Notes: generated by a model not told the origin, from the sequence alone. DNA of 64,000 nt from Pedobacter miscanthi (GCF_003315595.1 NZ_QNQU01000031.1:1-64000), one strand, 5' to 3'; counted from the stretch's first letter, positions 45,929 through 55,628 are shown. A program made the numbers and translations.

Positions 45929-48900
45929 ATGAATAAATTTAAAGTCCATTTTACCAAGCTATTGTTTGCAGTTGTTGCCACTTTTAGTTTTCCCGCTTCG
46001 GGCATTGCCCAAAATAACGTAATATGGAAAATAGGCGAAAAAGACAATAAAACGGATGGTTTCGCTTTGGCTCCGGGCAATTATCAACAGTTTTTGGCAA
46101 AGGATTTTGGATGGGAAGACCGTTACTATCTGGTAGGGAAATCAAAGCCTGCTACCGATTGGCCTTATGTGCTGCCCGGTACAGCAGATCACTGGGGAGG
46201 AACAGGACCAACTTCGGGTATCCGCTCGCACCAGCTCAATATACTGTTCGATCTGAAAGCATTTAAATCAACAGAAAAATTCCGGTTTATTACCGATATT
46301 TTGGCTTACAACGGAAAAAAACCACCATTATTTAAGGTAACCATCAATGGAAAAGATTTTAAATTCCACCTGCCGGCTAATGAAAAAGACAAGGGGATTT
46401 ATGGTGATGCCAATGATTTTAAGGCAGAAGCTTATAAAATCGATATTCCCGAAAATTTATTACATCAGGGCGGCAATGCCATTACGTTAACTATACTGGA
46501 AGGTTCGTGGCTGGTATTTGATGATGTGAGATTGGAGGGAAAGGCTGAATTACATCCCCTTGCGTCGCAAGATCTGTATGTTAGAAATGTAAAGGCTGCC
46601 AATTATACCTTATCCAAAAACGGAAATAAAATACAGCCTTTGCTCGTAGACATTGAACATTTAGACAATAAACCTTCCGTTTCGGTAAAAATCAATGGAA
46701 AAACTGTAATTACGAGCCAGATTGATACCGGCCGTTATGTGTTTGAAGCACCTATGCCTTTTTCTAAACAGCCGAAAAAAGTAACCTGGGAGGTAATATC
46801 GGCAGGCAAAACCATTGCCGGGGGTATGGTTATGGCATCAGATCAACCCCTGAAAACAAGTGCCGGATATGCAGATACTAAAATCGGCACGGCGCATTCG
46901 AGGTGGATGATTGCCCCTGGCCCGTGGATGCCCTTTAGCATGGTAAAATTAAGTCCTGATAACCAAAATCCAGGATGGATGGCGGGATACGACCCAACAA
47001 TTGAAAGCATAGGTACTTTTAGCCATATTCACGAGTGGACGATGGCAGGCCTCGGCATGATGCCTGTAAATGGCGAAATTAAATACCAGATCGGGTCGCA
47101 GGAAAACCAAAATGATGGCTACCGCTCTGATATCGATAAAAGTACTGAAGAAGCGCCCATTGGATACTACAAAGTGATGCTGAAAAAGTATGGCATCAAG
47201 GCTGAATTAACTTCAACAACCCGCTGTGGCTTTCAACGTTACACTTTTCCACGGTCAAAAGATGGCCGGGTAATGATCGACCTAAAAGTTCCGGCGGAAT
47301 ACGACTATAAGATCAAAAGTTTTAAAATTACCCAGGTGAGCAAGCGCCGCATAGAAGGTTATAGTGTGCAGCATACGGCCAATGCATGGTCGGGCGGTGT
47401 AGATCAGGATTATACGGTCAATTTTGTGATCGAGTTTGATCAGGATATCAAGAAAACCGGCGGATGGATTAATGGGAAACCTGTAGCCGGAACCAGCATA
47501 ACGGGCGCAGCTGTTGAGGGTGCAGGCCTATATGCAGAATTTGATACGCAAACCAATAACATAGTACAGGCACGTTCAGGGATTTCGTTGGTGAGTATTG
47601 AAGGTGCATCACATAACCTGAGCGAAGAGGTGGAAAAACCTTTCGGATGGAAGTTTGAAGCCGTACGTGCTGCACATGTGGCCACCTGGAATAAATTAAT
47701 GGATAGAGTGGCCGTTTCTTCTAATGATAGCCGCGAAAAAACCAGGTTTTACAATAATATGTACCGGGCTTTATGCAGCCGCAACACCTGGAGCGATACC
47801 GATGGCTCGTGGATTGATGCAACCGAGCAAAAGAGAAAATTTGCCAATGTTAACGATGTGGCTTTGGGCTGCGATGCTTTCTGGAATACCTTCTGGAATT
47901 TAAACCAGTTCTGGAACCTGGTCACTCCTGAATGGTCGTCGAGATGGGTTAAATCGCAATTAGCCATGTACGATGCAAACGGCTATCTGGCTAAAGGACC
48001 GGCCGGTATGGAATATATCCCTGTAATGGTTGCAGAGCACGAAATTCCGCTGATTGTTGGGGCTTATCAGATGGGGATCCGCGATTATGATGCCCAGAAA
48101 GCTTTTTCTGCCGTTTACAAAATGCAAATCCAACCCGCAGCAACCGTGGGCAAAGGCAGGGCCGGAAACGAAGATTTATTGCCTTACCTGGCACATAAAT
48201 ACGTACCTTATGATAAAGGCAGGTTTAGCAACAGTTTAGAATATGCCTATGATGACTGGACGGTGAGCCAGTTTGCCAAATCACTTGGAAAAAATAAAGA
48301 ATACGCAGAATTTGCCGACCGTGGCAACTGGTGGAAAAATGTGATTGATACCGCTTCGGGCTTTGCCCGTATGAGAAAATCAGACGGTACATGGTTTCCT
48401 GATTTCGACCCGTTTAAATCTGGCGCGAATGAGCATTATGTAGAAGGAAATGCCTGGCAGCTCACCTTTTTTGTTCCGCAGGATATACCAGGCCTGGCCA
48501 AAATAATCGGAAAGAAAAAATTTGCCGACAGGTTAAACTGGGGATTTAACGAAAGTTACAAATGGCGTTTCAATGCGCCAAACGATGCTTATTGGGATTA
48601 TCCGATTATTCAGGGTAATCAGCAATCGATGCATTTTGCCTTCCTTTTCAACTTTGTACAAAAACCATGGCTTACCCAAAAATGGAGCAGGGCAATTATC
48701 GACCGGTATTATGGTTTTGACATTGCCAATGCCTACCTCGGCGACGAAGATCAGGGACAGATGAGCGCCTGGTTTATCATGGTTTCATTAGGTCTTTTCC
48801 AAACAGATGGCGGTTGCAGCACCAATCCGCAGTATGAAATCGGAAGTCCTTTATTCAGCAAGGTGGTGATCGATCTTGGTAATCAGTACGGCAGGGGAAA

Positions 48901-49075
48901 ATCATTTACCATCGAGGCAAAAAATGCTTCAAGGGCAAATAAATATGTACAAAGCGCAACCCTTAACGGTAAAACATTAAATACTTTTTCTTTTCCCAGT
49001 TCCGAGTTGTTAAAAGGTGGCAAACTCGAACTGGTAATGGGAAGCGAACCCAATTATAGCTGGGGCGTTAATTAG
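45929..49075 (+). CDS. GH92 alpha-mannosidase with N-terminal sugar-binding-like domains (secreted)
   Basis: 1048 residues, about 270 longer than a plain GH92. Signal peptide ends at GIAQ (about 27). Residues 28-205 resemble the carbohydrate-binding sandwich of rhamnogalacturonan lyases (VIWKIGEKDNKTDGF, IRSHQLNILFDL, GSWLVFDDVRLEG); 210-305 is another beta module; the GH92 domain starts about 312 (YADTKIGTAHSRWMIAPGPW). Active site: VEGNAWQLTFFVPQ with Glu839 as predicted acid and LGDEDQGQMSAWFIM with Asp939/Asp941. TNPQYEIGSPLFSKV is a typical C-terminal block. Transcribed from a GntR-controlled promoter. The next gene is susC 547 bp on, separated by repeats, so it may be its own unit. Confidence 0.93.
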   Translation: MNKFKVHFTKLLFAVVATFSFPASGIAQNNVIWKIGEKDNKTDGFALAPGNYQQFLAKDFGWEDRYYLVGKSKPATDWPYVLPGTADHWGGTGPTSGIRSHQLNILFDLKAFKSTEKFRFITDILAYNGKKPPLFKVTINGKDFKFHLPANEKDKGIYGDANDFKAEAYKIDIPENLLHQGGNAITLTILEGSWLVFDDVRLEGKAELHPLASQDLYVRNVKAANYTLSKNGNKIQPLLVDIEHLDNKPSVSVKINGKTVITSQIDTGRYVFEAPMPFSKQPKKVTWEVISAGKTIAGGMVMASDQPLKTSAGYADTKIGTAHSRWMIAPGPWMPFSMVKLSPDNQNPGWMAGYDPTIESIGTFSHIHEWTMAGLGMMPVNGEIKYQIGSQENQNDGYRSDIDKSTEEAPIGYYKVMLKKYGIKAELTSTTRCGFQRYTFPRSKDGRVMIDLKVPAEYDYKIKSFKITQVSKRRIEGYSVQHTANAWSGGVDQDYTVNFVIEFDQDIKKTGGWINGKPVAGTSITGAAVEGAGLYAEFDTQTNNIVQARSGISLVSIEGASHNLSEEVEKPFGWKFEAVRAAHVATWNKLMDRVAVSSNDSREKTRFYNNMYRALCSRNTWSDTDGSWIDATEQKRKFANVNDVALGCDAFWNTFWNLNQFWNLVTPEWSSRWVKSQLAMYDANGYLAKGPAGMEYIPVMVAEHEIPLIVGAYQMGIRDYDAQKAFSAVYKMQIQPAATVGKGRAGNEDLLPYLAHKYVPYDKGRFSNSLEYAYDDWTVSQFAKSLGKNKEYAEFADRGNWWKNVIDTASGFARMRKSDGTWFPDFDPFKSGANEHYVEGNAWQLTFFVPQDIPGLAKIIGKKKFADRLNWGFNESYKWRFNAPNDAYWDYPIIQGNQQSMHFAFLFNFVQKPWLTQKWSRAIIDRYYGFDIANAYLGDEDQGQMSAWFIMVSLGLFQTDGGCSTNPQYEIGSPLFSKVVIDLGNQYGRGKSFTIEAKNASRANKYVQSATLNGKTLNTFSFPSSELLKGGKLELVMGSEPNYSWGVN

Positions 49076-49100
49076 TTTATATGGTATCCTAACCGCAAAC

Positions 49101-49187
49101 CGTCATCTCGACTGGAACGCAGTGAAACGGAGAGATCTATCTCGAGATAGATTTCTCGGCTGCGTTGCACTTCGCTCGAAATGACGG
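49101..49187. repeat. CGTCATCTCGAC palindromic repeat copy
   Basis: Best-preserved member: CGTCATCTCGACTGGAACGC, GGAGAGATCTATCTCGAGAT, AGATTTCTCGGCTGCG and CGCTCGAAATGACGG; the CTCGAG centre and complementary ends give a long hairpin. Confidence 0.9.
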
Positions 49188-49516
49188 CATCCGAGGAGTA
49201 AACTCTCCGTGTTTTCCGTGCCTACCGGCCTGAACGACTGGGCAGGCGTGACAAAAAATTAAATCCGCATCCTTTTCAGCGTGATCTGTGTAATCTGCGG
49301 GCAAAAATCTGACAAAAATAAGAACGAGATCTTAGCGAGACGCTAAGACCAGTAAAAGATGATGGCGCGTAGGGATACTCCGTGTTTTCAGCACCTCCGT
49401 GGCTCAATGCCTGAAAAAACAACGTCTTAACAGATAGCTTTCTCGGCTGCATTCTATTCCGCTCGAAATGACGGCAATAGAAAAATGAAAAAAAATTAAA
49501 AATAATTCAATTTCCT

Positions 49517-49528
49517 TGTAGGCAATTT
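49517..49528 (+). promoter_or_regulatory. TGTAGGCAATTT motif upstream of mannan-locus susC
   Basis: Third identical copy, 94 bp before the susC start at 49623 and in sense orientation. Suggests that the ECF/FecR pair at 33-34.8 kb may also control this receptor (inference). Confidence 0.5.
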
Positions 49529-49622
49529 CTGTAAGCAAAATACTCTTAACTATAAACCTAACGGATGGAAATCCCGAAGGTGGGCAAACAATTAACCAAA
49601 TACTTATTCAAAATTATTCATA

Positions 49623-52600
49623 ATGAATATGAAAAAATCTCTACAGCTCACATGCTTATTGCTTTACGCATCAGCAGGCCTGTATGCAGCTACTCCAGCA
49701 GATCATTTTAAACGGGCAGTTTCTTATCATTCGGTTTATCAGGATGTGATTAAAGGAACGGTAAAAGATGAAACCGGAGCTCCCCTACCCGGCGTAACCA
49801 TTACCATAAAAGGTGCTCAGGGTGGAACACAATCCAATAATGCAGGTCAATACAGCATTGCAGCTAAAACCGGTGATGTTCTGGTATTTTCATTTATCGG
49901 TTATCAGAGCAAGGAAGTTACCGTGGGTACACAAACTACACTTGATGTAACTTTAGGTCCTGATTCTAAAAACCTGGAGACTGTGGTAGTAACGGCATTA
50001 GGTGTTAAAAGGTCCGAAAAATCGTTAACTTACAATACGCAACAGGTTTCGGGCGATGAACTTTCAAAAGTAAAGAGCCCTAATTTAATGAATTCCCTTA
50101 ACGGTAAGGTTGCCGGTTTAACCATCAGTCCAAGCGCTTCGGGCGTGGGTGGTTCGGCCAAGGTAATTTTAAGGGGAAGCCGCTCTGTTAGTGGCAATAA
50201 CCAGCCTTTATATGTAATTGATGGTGTGCCGATCAGTAATAATGGTAACGCCAACGGTCAACAGAACAGTATTTTTGGTGGCGGACAAGACGGTGGTGAT
50301 GGTATTTCAAACCTTAACCCTGACGATATTGCGAGCATTACTGTGTTAGAAGGTGCTTCGGCAGCTGCATTATATGGTAGTCAGGCACAAAACGGTGTTA
50401 TTTTAATTACCACCAAACAGGGTAAGGCAGGTAAAACCGAAATCGGCTTTTCTTCGGGTGTAACCATTGATAACATTGCTTACGAACCTAAATTTCAGAA
50501 CAGCTACGGACCAGCATCCGGAACAACAAGGGATAGCTGGGGCGGTACCATCAACAATACCACCGATAATTTAAAAGATTTCTTTAAAACGGGTGTAAAT
50601 ACTTCGAATGCCATTAACCTTTCAGGTGGTTCGGAAATTGCGCAGACCTATTTTTCTTATTCCAATACTTATGCAAGCGGTATCCAACCGGGCAATAAGT
50701 TAAACAGGAACAATTTAAACCTGCGCGAAACAGCCAAGTTTTTGAATAATAAATTAACAGTTGATGGGAGTGTAAACTACATCAACCAAAAAATCAATAA
50801 TAGTCCGTCTTTAGGTCTTTATTTGAATCCTTTACTGGGCTTGTATCTTTTCCCTAGAGGCGTGGATATTACACCTTATAAAGATCAGTATTTATTGGCT
50901 GGTAACGAAGGTGCTGCCCGTCAGAACTGGCTGGGTGGTCCTGCTGATATCAACCAAAATCCATGGTGGTTAACCAACCTTAATCCAAATACTTCTACCC
51001 GTAACCGTTTCTTATTAAGCGGTAGCATCAAATACGATGTTGCGCCATGGTTAAACATCCAGGTTAGGGGAAATATGGACCGCACTACCGATGATTATGA
51101 AAACCGCAGGTACGCTGGTATCGCAACCAATTTCAACTCAACCGGAACAGGCTATCTGGCACAGAGTAACCAAACCTATGTACAGAAATATGTGGATGCG
51201 ATTGCCAACTTTACAGTGCCAATGACGGGTTCTGACTTTAAGATTAACGGATTGATTGGCGGAAGCATCAACGACCAAAAAACTGCAGGTTTATCTTTAG
51301 CGGGTAACCTTTCGGCACCTGATTTCTTCTCGCCGGCAAACACCATCGTTGCTCAACCGGGAACTTTCCCTGGCAATACCTTAACCAATGTGGTGCCCGT
51401 TGTTCCTAACCATAGCCAGTTACAGGCCGTATTTGGTAATGCAAACATTTCGTATAAAGATTGGGCTTTCTTAACCGTAACCGGTAGAAACGATTGGTCT
51501 TCTAACCTTTCATATACACCAAACGATTCTTATTTCTATCCATCGGTGGGTTTATCGTTCATCGTTTCGCAGATGTTCAAATTACCTGAAGCCATTACCT
51601 ATGCCAAAGTGAGGGGAACTTATGCCGAAGTTGGAAATACAGTACCTCCGTACCTTACTTTTATCCAGAATACCTTAAAGGCTGATGGTGCATTAAATTT
51701 CAACACCAATGCCGCTTTTAGAGAGTTAAAGCCTGAGCGTACAAAATCATTCGAGATTGGTACCGATTTACGTTTCCTTTCTAACCGCATCAATTTTAGC
51801 TTTACTTATTATAAAACCAATACCCGTAACCAGTATATCCCTGTAATTGCACCACCAACATCATTGGTATCAACAGGTTATTTAAATGCCGGTAATGTAG
51901 AAAACAAAGGTTTCCAGTTTATTTTAGGAGCCGATGTGCTTAAAGGTGATGGTTTAAACTGGAATACTTCGATAAACGGTTCGTTAAACAGGAATAAAAT
52001 CATTGATATTGCATCAAACGATAAAATCTATAGTGTTGATTTAACCGGAGCTGGCAATACCTCTTACATTTCGAGGTTACAGGTTGGCGGCTCTTATGGC
52101 GACATTTATGGCTACACTTTACAGCGTGATGCCCAAAACCGTATCATTTTAGGCGGCGATGGTTCAACTTCTTCTCCATATACGCCGCTTAAAAGTGCCG
52201 ATTTTAATTACATCGGTAACCCAAATCCAAAATTCCAATTGGGTTGGAACAATAACTTTGGCTATAAAAATTTCAGCTTGAGTTTCCTTCTTGATGGTAA
52301 ATTCGGTGGTCAGGTATTATCACTTACCCAGGCTTTAATGGATGAAGCAGGTGCTTCTGAAGCAACCGGAATTGCCAGAAACCAGGGTGGTGTTAAAATC
52401 GATGGTGTAGATACCAAAGGTAATGCGGTATCAGCAACCATCAATCCTCAGAGTTATTATTCATTTGTTGGCGGAAGAGGAGGCGTATCCGGCGAATATA
52501 TTTACAGCGCAACAGTAATACGTTTAAGAGAAGCTGCTTTAGGTTATACCCTACCATTAACAGGCAAAACATTTAAAAGTGTTAAATTTTCGGTAACGGG

Positions 52601-52742
52601 CAGAAACCTGTTTTATATCTACAAAAAAGCACCTTTCGATCCTGAACTTACCATGTCAACCGGAAACGGTTTATCTGGTGTAGATGTGTTCAACCAGCCT
52701 GCCACACGCAGTTTAGGCTTCAACTTAAATGTATCATTTTAA
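49623..52742 (+). CDS. SusC/RagA family TonB-dependent receptor (mannan locus)
   Basis: 1039 residues; start at 49623 (MNMKKS) or 49629. Signal region QLTCLLLYASAGLYA; carboxypeptidase-D regulatory-like domain about 43-115 (VIKGTVKDETGAPLPGVTIT); plug with LETVVVTALGVKRSEKSLTY, PLYVIDGVPISNNG and ITVLEGASAAALYGSQAQNG; barrel ending RSLGFNLNVSF. No STN domain, so it does not itself signal to FecR. It lies 18 bp before its SusD partner. Neighbouring Endo H-like and GH92 genes suggest high-mannose oligosaccharide as cargo. Confidence 0.95.
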   Translation: MNMKKSLQLTCLLLYASAGLYAATPADHFKRAVSYHSVYQDVIKGTVKDETGAPLPGVTITIKGAQGGTQSNNAGQYSIAAKTGDVLVFSFIGYQSKEVTVGTQTTLDVTLGPDSKNLETVVVTALGVKRSEKSLTYNTQQVSGDELSKVKSPNLMNSLNGKVAGLTISPSASGVGGSAKVILRGSRSVSGNNQPLYVIDGVPISNNGNANGQQNSIFGGGQDGGDGISNLNPDDIASITVLEGASAAALYGSQAQNGVILITTKQGKAGKTEIGFSSGVTIDNIAYEPKFQNSYGPASGTTRDSWGGTINNTTDNLKDFFKTGVNTSNAINLSGGSEIAQTYFSYSNTYASGIQPGNKLNRNNLNLRETAKFLNNKLTVDGSVNYINQKINNSPSLGLYLNPLLGLYLFPRGVDITPYKDQYLLAGNEGAARQNWLGGPADINQNPWWLTNLNPNTSTRNRFLLSGSIKYDVAPWLNIQVRGNMDRTTDDYENRRYAGIATNFNSTGTGYLAQSNQTYVQKYVDAIANFTVPMTGSDFKINGLIGGSINDQKTAGLSLAGNLSAPDFFSPANTIVAQPGTFPGNTLTNVVPVVPNHSQLQAVFGNANISYKDWAFLTVTGRNDWSSNLSYTPNDSYFYPSVGLSFIVSQMFKLPEAITYAKVRGTYAEVGNTVPPYLTFIQNTLKADGALNFNTNAAFRELKPERTKSFEIGTDLRFLSNRINFSFTYYKTNTRNQYIPVIAPPTSLVSTGYLNAGNVENKGFQFILGADVLKGDGLNWNTSINGSLNRNKIIDIASNDKIYSVDLTGAGNTSYISRLQVGGSYGDIYGYTLQRDAQNRIILGGDGSTSSPYTPLKSADFNYIGNPNPKFQLGWNNNFGYKNFSLSFLLDGKFGGQVLSLTQALMDEAGASEATGIARNQGGVKIDGVDTKGNAVSATINPQSYYSFVGGRGGVSGEYIYSATVIRLREAALGYTLPLTGKTFKSVKFSVTGRNLFYIYKKAPFDPELTMSTGNGLSGVDVFNQPATRSLGFNLNVSF

Positions 52743-52760
52743 TCCTATTCAAAAAAAGAC

Positions 52761-54395
52761 ATGAAAACTATATATCATAAATCCTCAAATAACAGGATTA
52801 AAGGATTGTCTGCTGTTTTGCTGGCATCTTTAATGGCCTTAAATTTTGGATGTACAAAAAACTTTGAAGATTTTAATACCAATCCAAATTCACTATCTTC
52901 CGAGCAGAGCGAAGCCCTTTTAAAATCGGCGATAGGACCAATTGAGCAGGAGATTTTCCACAATTACCAGATTGCTCAAAACCTGAGTGCCGATGCCTTT
53001 AGCGGTTACATGATGGCCCCCAATCCTTTCGGAGGCATAAACAACATGAACTATTCGCTTAACAACGGATGGAACAGTGCTGGTTTTAACGATCAGTATA
53101 ATTATGTAATGGCGCCTATTTCTAAAATCGGCCAAAGTGTGGTAAAAACCAAATCGCCCGAAGCCTGGGGTATTTCGCTCCTGGTACAGGTAATGGCCAT
53201 GAGCAGGGTAACCGATAAATTCGGGCCTATCCCTTATACCACCGCAGGTTCATCGCTGGTATCAACACCTTACGAAAGTCAAAAAGCCGTATACAATGCA
53301 TTTTTTAAACACATCGATACCGCTGCCAACAATTTACAGGCTTACATCTCTGCAAATCCTGGTAAAACTTCCTTTTTTGGTGTAGGAGACCTGGTATATG
53401 CCGGCGATCCGGTAAAATGGTTAAAACTGGCCAACTCGTTACGCCTGCGTTTAGCCTTGCGGATTGTAAAAGCCGACCCAACCACTGCCAAGTTACAGGG
53501 CGAAAAAGCGTTAAGTGCTCCCGGTGGTCTGTTAAGCACTGTTGCCGATAATGCAGCTGTAGCACAATCAGGCACCAGGGATAACGATCTTTGGGTAGTT
53601 ACAGTTGCATACGATGGCGATAATGGCCTGGGTGCAGCATTGCAAACTTATTTAGTTGGTTATAACGATCCACGTTTACCGGTTTATGCAACTCCTGCTA
53701 AAGATCCTTTATTTGCAGGTCAGTATATTGGGATTAGATCTGGAGCAAATACCACATTCAGTGGTTTGGGCAAACCAGGTTATAAAACCTATTCGAGCTT
53801 AAATTCTACAGATCCGGCCAAATCAGTTATCGGCCAAAAAGCACCACAGATTTTAATGACGGCTGCAGAGGTTTGGTTTTTAAAAGCTGAAGCTGCGTTA
53901 CGCGGCTGGACAGGATCAGGAGATGCACAAACCAATTACGAAACGGGTATAACTACATCTTTCCAACAATGGAATGTGAGTGCAGGAAGTTACCTTGCCG
54001 ATGCTACCAACACCCAAACCGCTTATACAGATCCGAAAAACCCTGCAAACAATGCTGCAGCAGTAAGTACAATTACCATTAAATGGGACCCTACAGCTAC
54101 CAATGAGCAAAATTTAGAGCGTATTATTACCCAAAAATGGTTGGCTATTTTTCCTGATGGACAGGAAGCCTGGAGTGAATACAGACGTACTGGTTACCCT
54201 AAATTATTCACTGTAGCCAATAACAACAGCGGCGGAACCATTAATACCCAAACCCAGATCAGAAGATTACCTTATCCATCAACCGAGTATGGAAATGGAA
54301 ATAAAGACGAAATTCCTAAAGCAATTGTACTTTTAGGCGGGCCAGACAACGGAGGCACCAGATTATGGTGGGACGTTAATAAAGCAAATTTCTAA
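52761..54395 (+). CDS. SusD-like (SusD-like_2 type) lipoprotein
   Basis: 544 residues; lipobox LASLMALNFGCTKNFEDFNT (Cys about 31). Family traits: FNTNPNSLSSEQSEALLKSA, LLVQVMAMSRVTDKFGPIPY, WLKLANSLRLRLALRIVKA, EVWFLKAEAALRGW, ITQKWLAIFPDGQEAWSEYR and RRLPYPSTEYGNGN. Same subfamily as the protein at 28350. Surface cap of the SusC at 49623 and followed by a terminator at 54411, so the susCD pair forms its own transcript and Endo H is separately controlled or depends on read-through. Confidence 0.94.
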   Translation: MKTIYHKSSNNRIKGLSAVLLASLMALNFGCTKNFEDFNTNPNSLSSEQSEALLKSAIGPIEQEIFHNYQIAQNLSADAFSGYMMAPNPFGGINNMNYSLNNGWNSAGFNDQYNYVMAPISKIGQSVVKTKSPEAWGISLLVQVMAMSRVTDKFGPIPYTTAGSSLVSTPYESQKAVYNAFFKHIDTAANNLQAYISANPGKTSFFGVGDLVYAGDPVKWLKLANSLRLRLALRIVKADPTTAKLQGEKALSAPGGLLSTVADNAAVAQSGTRDNDLWVVTVAYDGDNGLGAALQTYLVGYNDPRLPVYATPAKDPLFAGQYIGIRSGANTTFSGLGKPGYKTYSSLNSTDPAKSVIGQKAPQILMTAAEVWFLKAEAALRGWTGSGDAQTNYETGITTSFQQWNVSAGSYLADATNTQTAYTDPKNPANNAAAVSTITIKWDPTATNEQNLERIITQKWLAIFPDGQEAWSEYRRTGYPKLFTVANNNSGGTINTQTQIRRLPYPSTEYGNGNKDEIPKAIVLLGGPDNGGTRLWWDVNKANF

Positions 54396-54410
54396 CACAC
54401 AAATACCCCA

Positions 54411-54442
54411 GGTAGGATGACGCAAGTTATCCTACCTTTTTT
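54411..54442 (+). terminator. Terminator after susD
   Basis: Perfect 8-bp stem GGTAGGAT / ATCCTACC with a 10-base loop followed by six T, 16 bp past the susD stop codon. Confidence 0.9.
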
Positions 54443-54476
54443 ATATCAGCCAATTTCTAACCAAAATTTTAAACCT

Positions 54477-54539
54477 ATGAGAAAACCTACACGTTCCGGC
54501 GTTCTGCCGTTAACAGCTTCTACCCTATTATTAGGATAA
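54477..54539 (+). pseudogene. Vestigial 20-codon reading frame with duplicated leader
   Basis: ATG at 54477 opens a 20-residue frame, MRKPTRSGVLPLTASTLLLG, that ends abruptly. It is preceded by CAATTTCTAACCAA (54451), the same 14 bases that precede the Endo H-like gene (54593). It looks like the remains of a secreted-protein start, or a short leader peptide. Which of the two cannot be told. Confidence 0.35.
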
Positions 54540-54562
54540 ACATCCATTAAATATCAATATAA

Positions 54563-54577
54563 AAACGTTTGTAGCGG
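54563..54577. repeat. Left inverted flank of the Endo H-like gene
   Basis: AAACGTTTGTAGCGG; reverse complement matches CCGCTACAAACATTT at 55610-55624 in 14 of 15 positions. It also forms a local palindrome TTGTAGC-g-GCTACAA (54569-54583). Confidence 0.5.
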
Positions 54578-54621
54578 CTACAAGAGCAAAATCAATTTCT
54601 AACCAATTTAAATCAAAAATT

Positions 54622-55587
54622 ATGACAACTACCAAATTGTTAACATGCAAAAATGCAGCAATGGCTGCCGTTTTGTTTTTAACCGTTGCTATCAGCAGCT
54701 GTAAGAAAAAAGACATCACTCAGGATGGAACCCTAACCGATCCGTCTATAAAAGAATCTGCTGCATCAACCGAAGCTATCGGTGTAACCGGACCAAAAGG
54801 CGTATGTTATGTAGAAGTAAACAATGCCGATATCCGTAATGTAGGCAAATACAAGCTTTCTACCGGGCAACAGTTATTCGATATCGCGATTATTTTCGCT
54901 GCCAACATCAATTACAATACCTCAACCCAAAAAGCTGTACTGGGTTTCAATACTAATGTTGCAAACATTTTAAACAACAAAACAACTTACATCAAACCTT
55001 TGCAGGATAAAGGCATAAAAGTTTTGCTGTCCATTTTAGGCAATCACCAGGGTGCAGGTTTTTGCAATTTCACCTCTCAGGCCTCGGCCCAGGCATTTGC
55101 ACAGCAATTGGCCGACGCGGTGAACACTTACGGCCTTGATGGTATCGATTTCGATGATGAATATGCAGAGTATGGTGTTAATGGTACCGGGCAGCCAAAT
55201 GCAAGCTCGTTTGTGTACCTCGTAACTGCATTGAGGAATTTGTTGCCTAATAAAATCATTTCGTTTTATTATTATGGTCCGGCTGCCTCACGATTATCTT
55301 ATAATGGCGTTACCGTTGGTTCTAAAATCAATTACAGCTGGAATGCTATTTACGGAACCTATTCTGTACCAAATGTACCAGGATTGGCCAAAGCAAACCT
55401 TGGTCCTGCAGCTATTGATATCCAGGCAACCAGCCCATCAACAGCAGCATCATTGGCCACACAAACCGTTAACAATGCTTATGGCATTTACCTTTACTAC
55501 AATTTACCAAACAGCGATGTGCATACTTATTTATCAGGCATATCGAGCAATTTATATGGTGGTAAAACAACGGTATATGCACCTTAA
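54622..55587 (+). CDS. Endo H-like GH18 endo-beta-N-acetylglucosaminidase (surface lipoprotein)
   Basis: 321 residues. N-terminal lipoprotein signal VLFLTVAISSCKKKD (Cys about 27) anchors it to a membrane, probably facing outward. The catalytic domain begins near residue 55 (TGPKGVCYVEVNNADIRNVG). It carries GLDGIDFDDEYAEYG, nearly identical to Streptomyces Endo H as I recall it, with catalytic Asp178 and Glu180; further agreement is seen in PNASSFVYLVTALRNLLPNK, YYGPAASRLSYNGV and the final LYGGKTTVYAP. Such enzymes cut between the two GlcNAc residues of high-mannose and hybrid N-glycans (EC 3.2.1.96). Placed after susCD and near two GH92 mannosidases it gives the first step of an N-glycan utilization pathway. 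Confidence 0.93.
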   Translation: MTTTKLLTCKNAAMAAVLFLTVAISSCKKKDITQDGTLTDPSIKESAASTEAIGVTGPKGVCYVEVNNADIRNVGKYKLSTGQQLFDIAIIFAANINYNTSTQKAVLGFNTNVANILNNKTTYIKPLQDKGIKVLLSILGNHQGAGFCNFTSQASAQAFAQQLADAVNTYGLDGIDFDDEYAEYGVNGTGQPNASSFVYLVTALRNLLPNKIISFYYYGPAASRLSYNGVTVGSKINYSWNAIYGTYSVPNVPGLAKANLGPAAIDIQATSPSTAASLATQTVNNAYGIYLYYNLPNSDVHTYLSGISSNLYGGKTTVYAP

Positions 55588-55609
55588 TTTATAATCAGAT
55601 AATTTTTAA

Positions 55610-55624
55610 CCGCTACAAACATTT
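55610..55624. repeat. Right inverted flank of the Endo H-like gene
   Basis: CCGCTACAAACATTT, inverted partner of 54563-54577. Confidence 0.5.
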
Positions 55625-55628
55625 CAAG

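Larger units (their letters stand above)
49076..49622. other. 547-bp spacer before susC
   Basis: Contains a palindromic repeat (49101-49187), a GCCTGAACGACTGGGCAGGC inverted repeat at about 49228-49248, TCTGTGTAATCTGCGG and CACCGTGGCTC repeat fragments, a partial palindrome at 49434-49474, and near its end the TGTAGGCAATTT motif. Confidence 0.7.
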
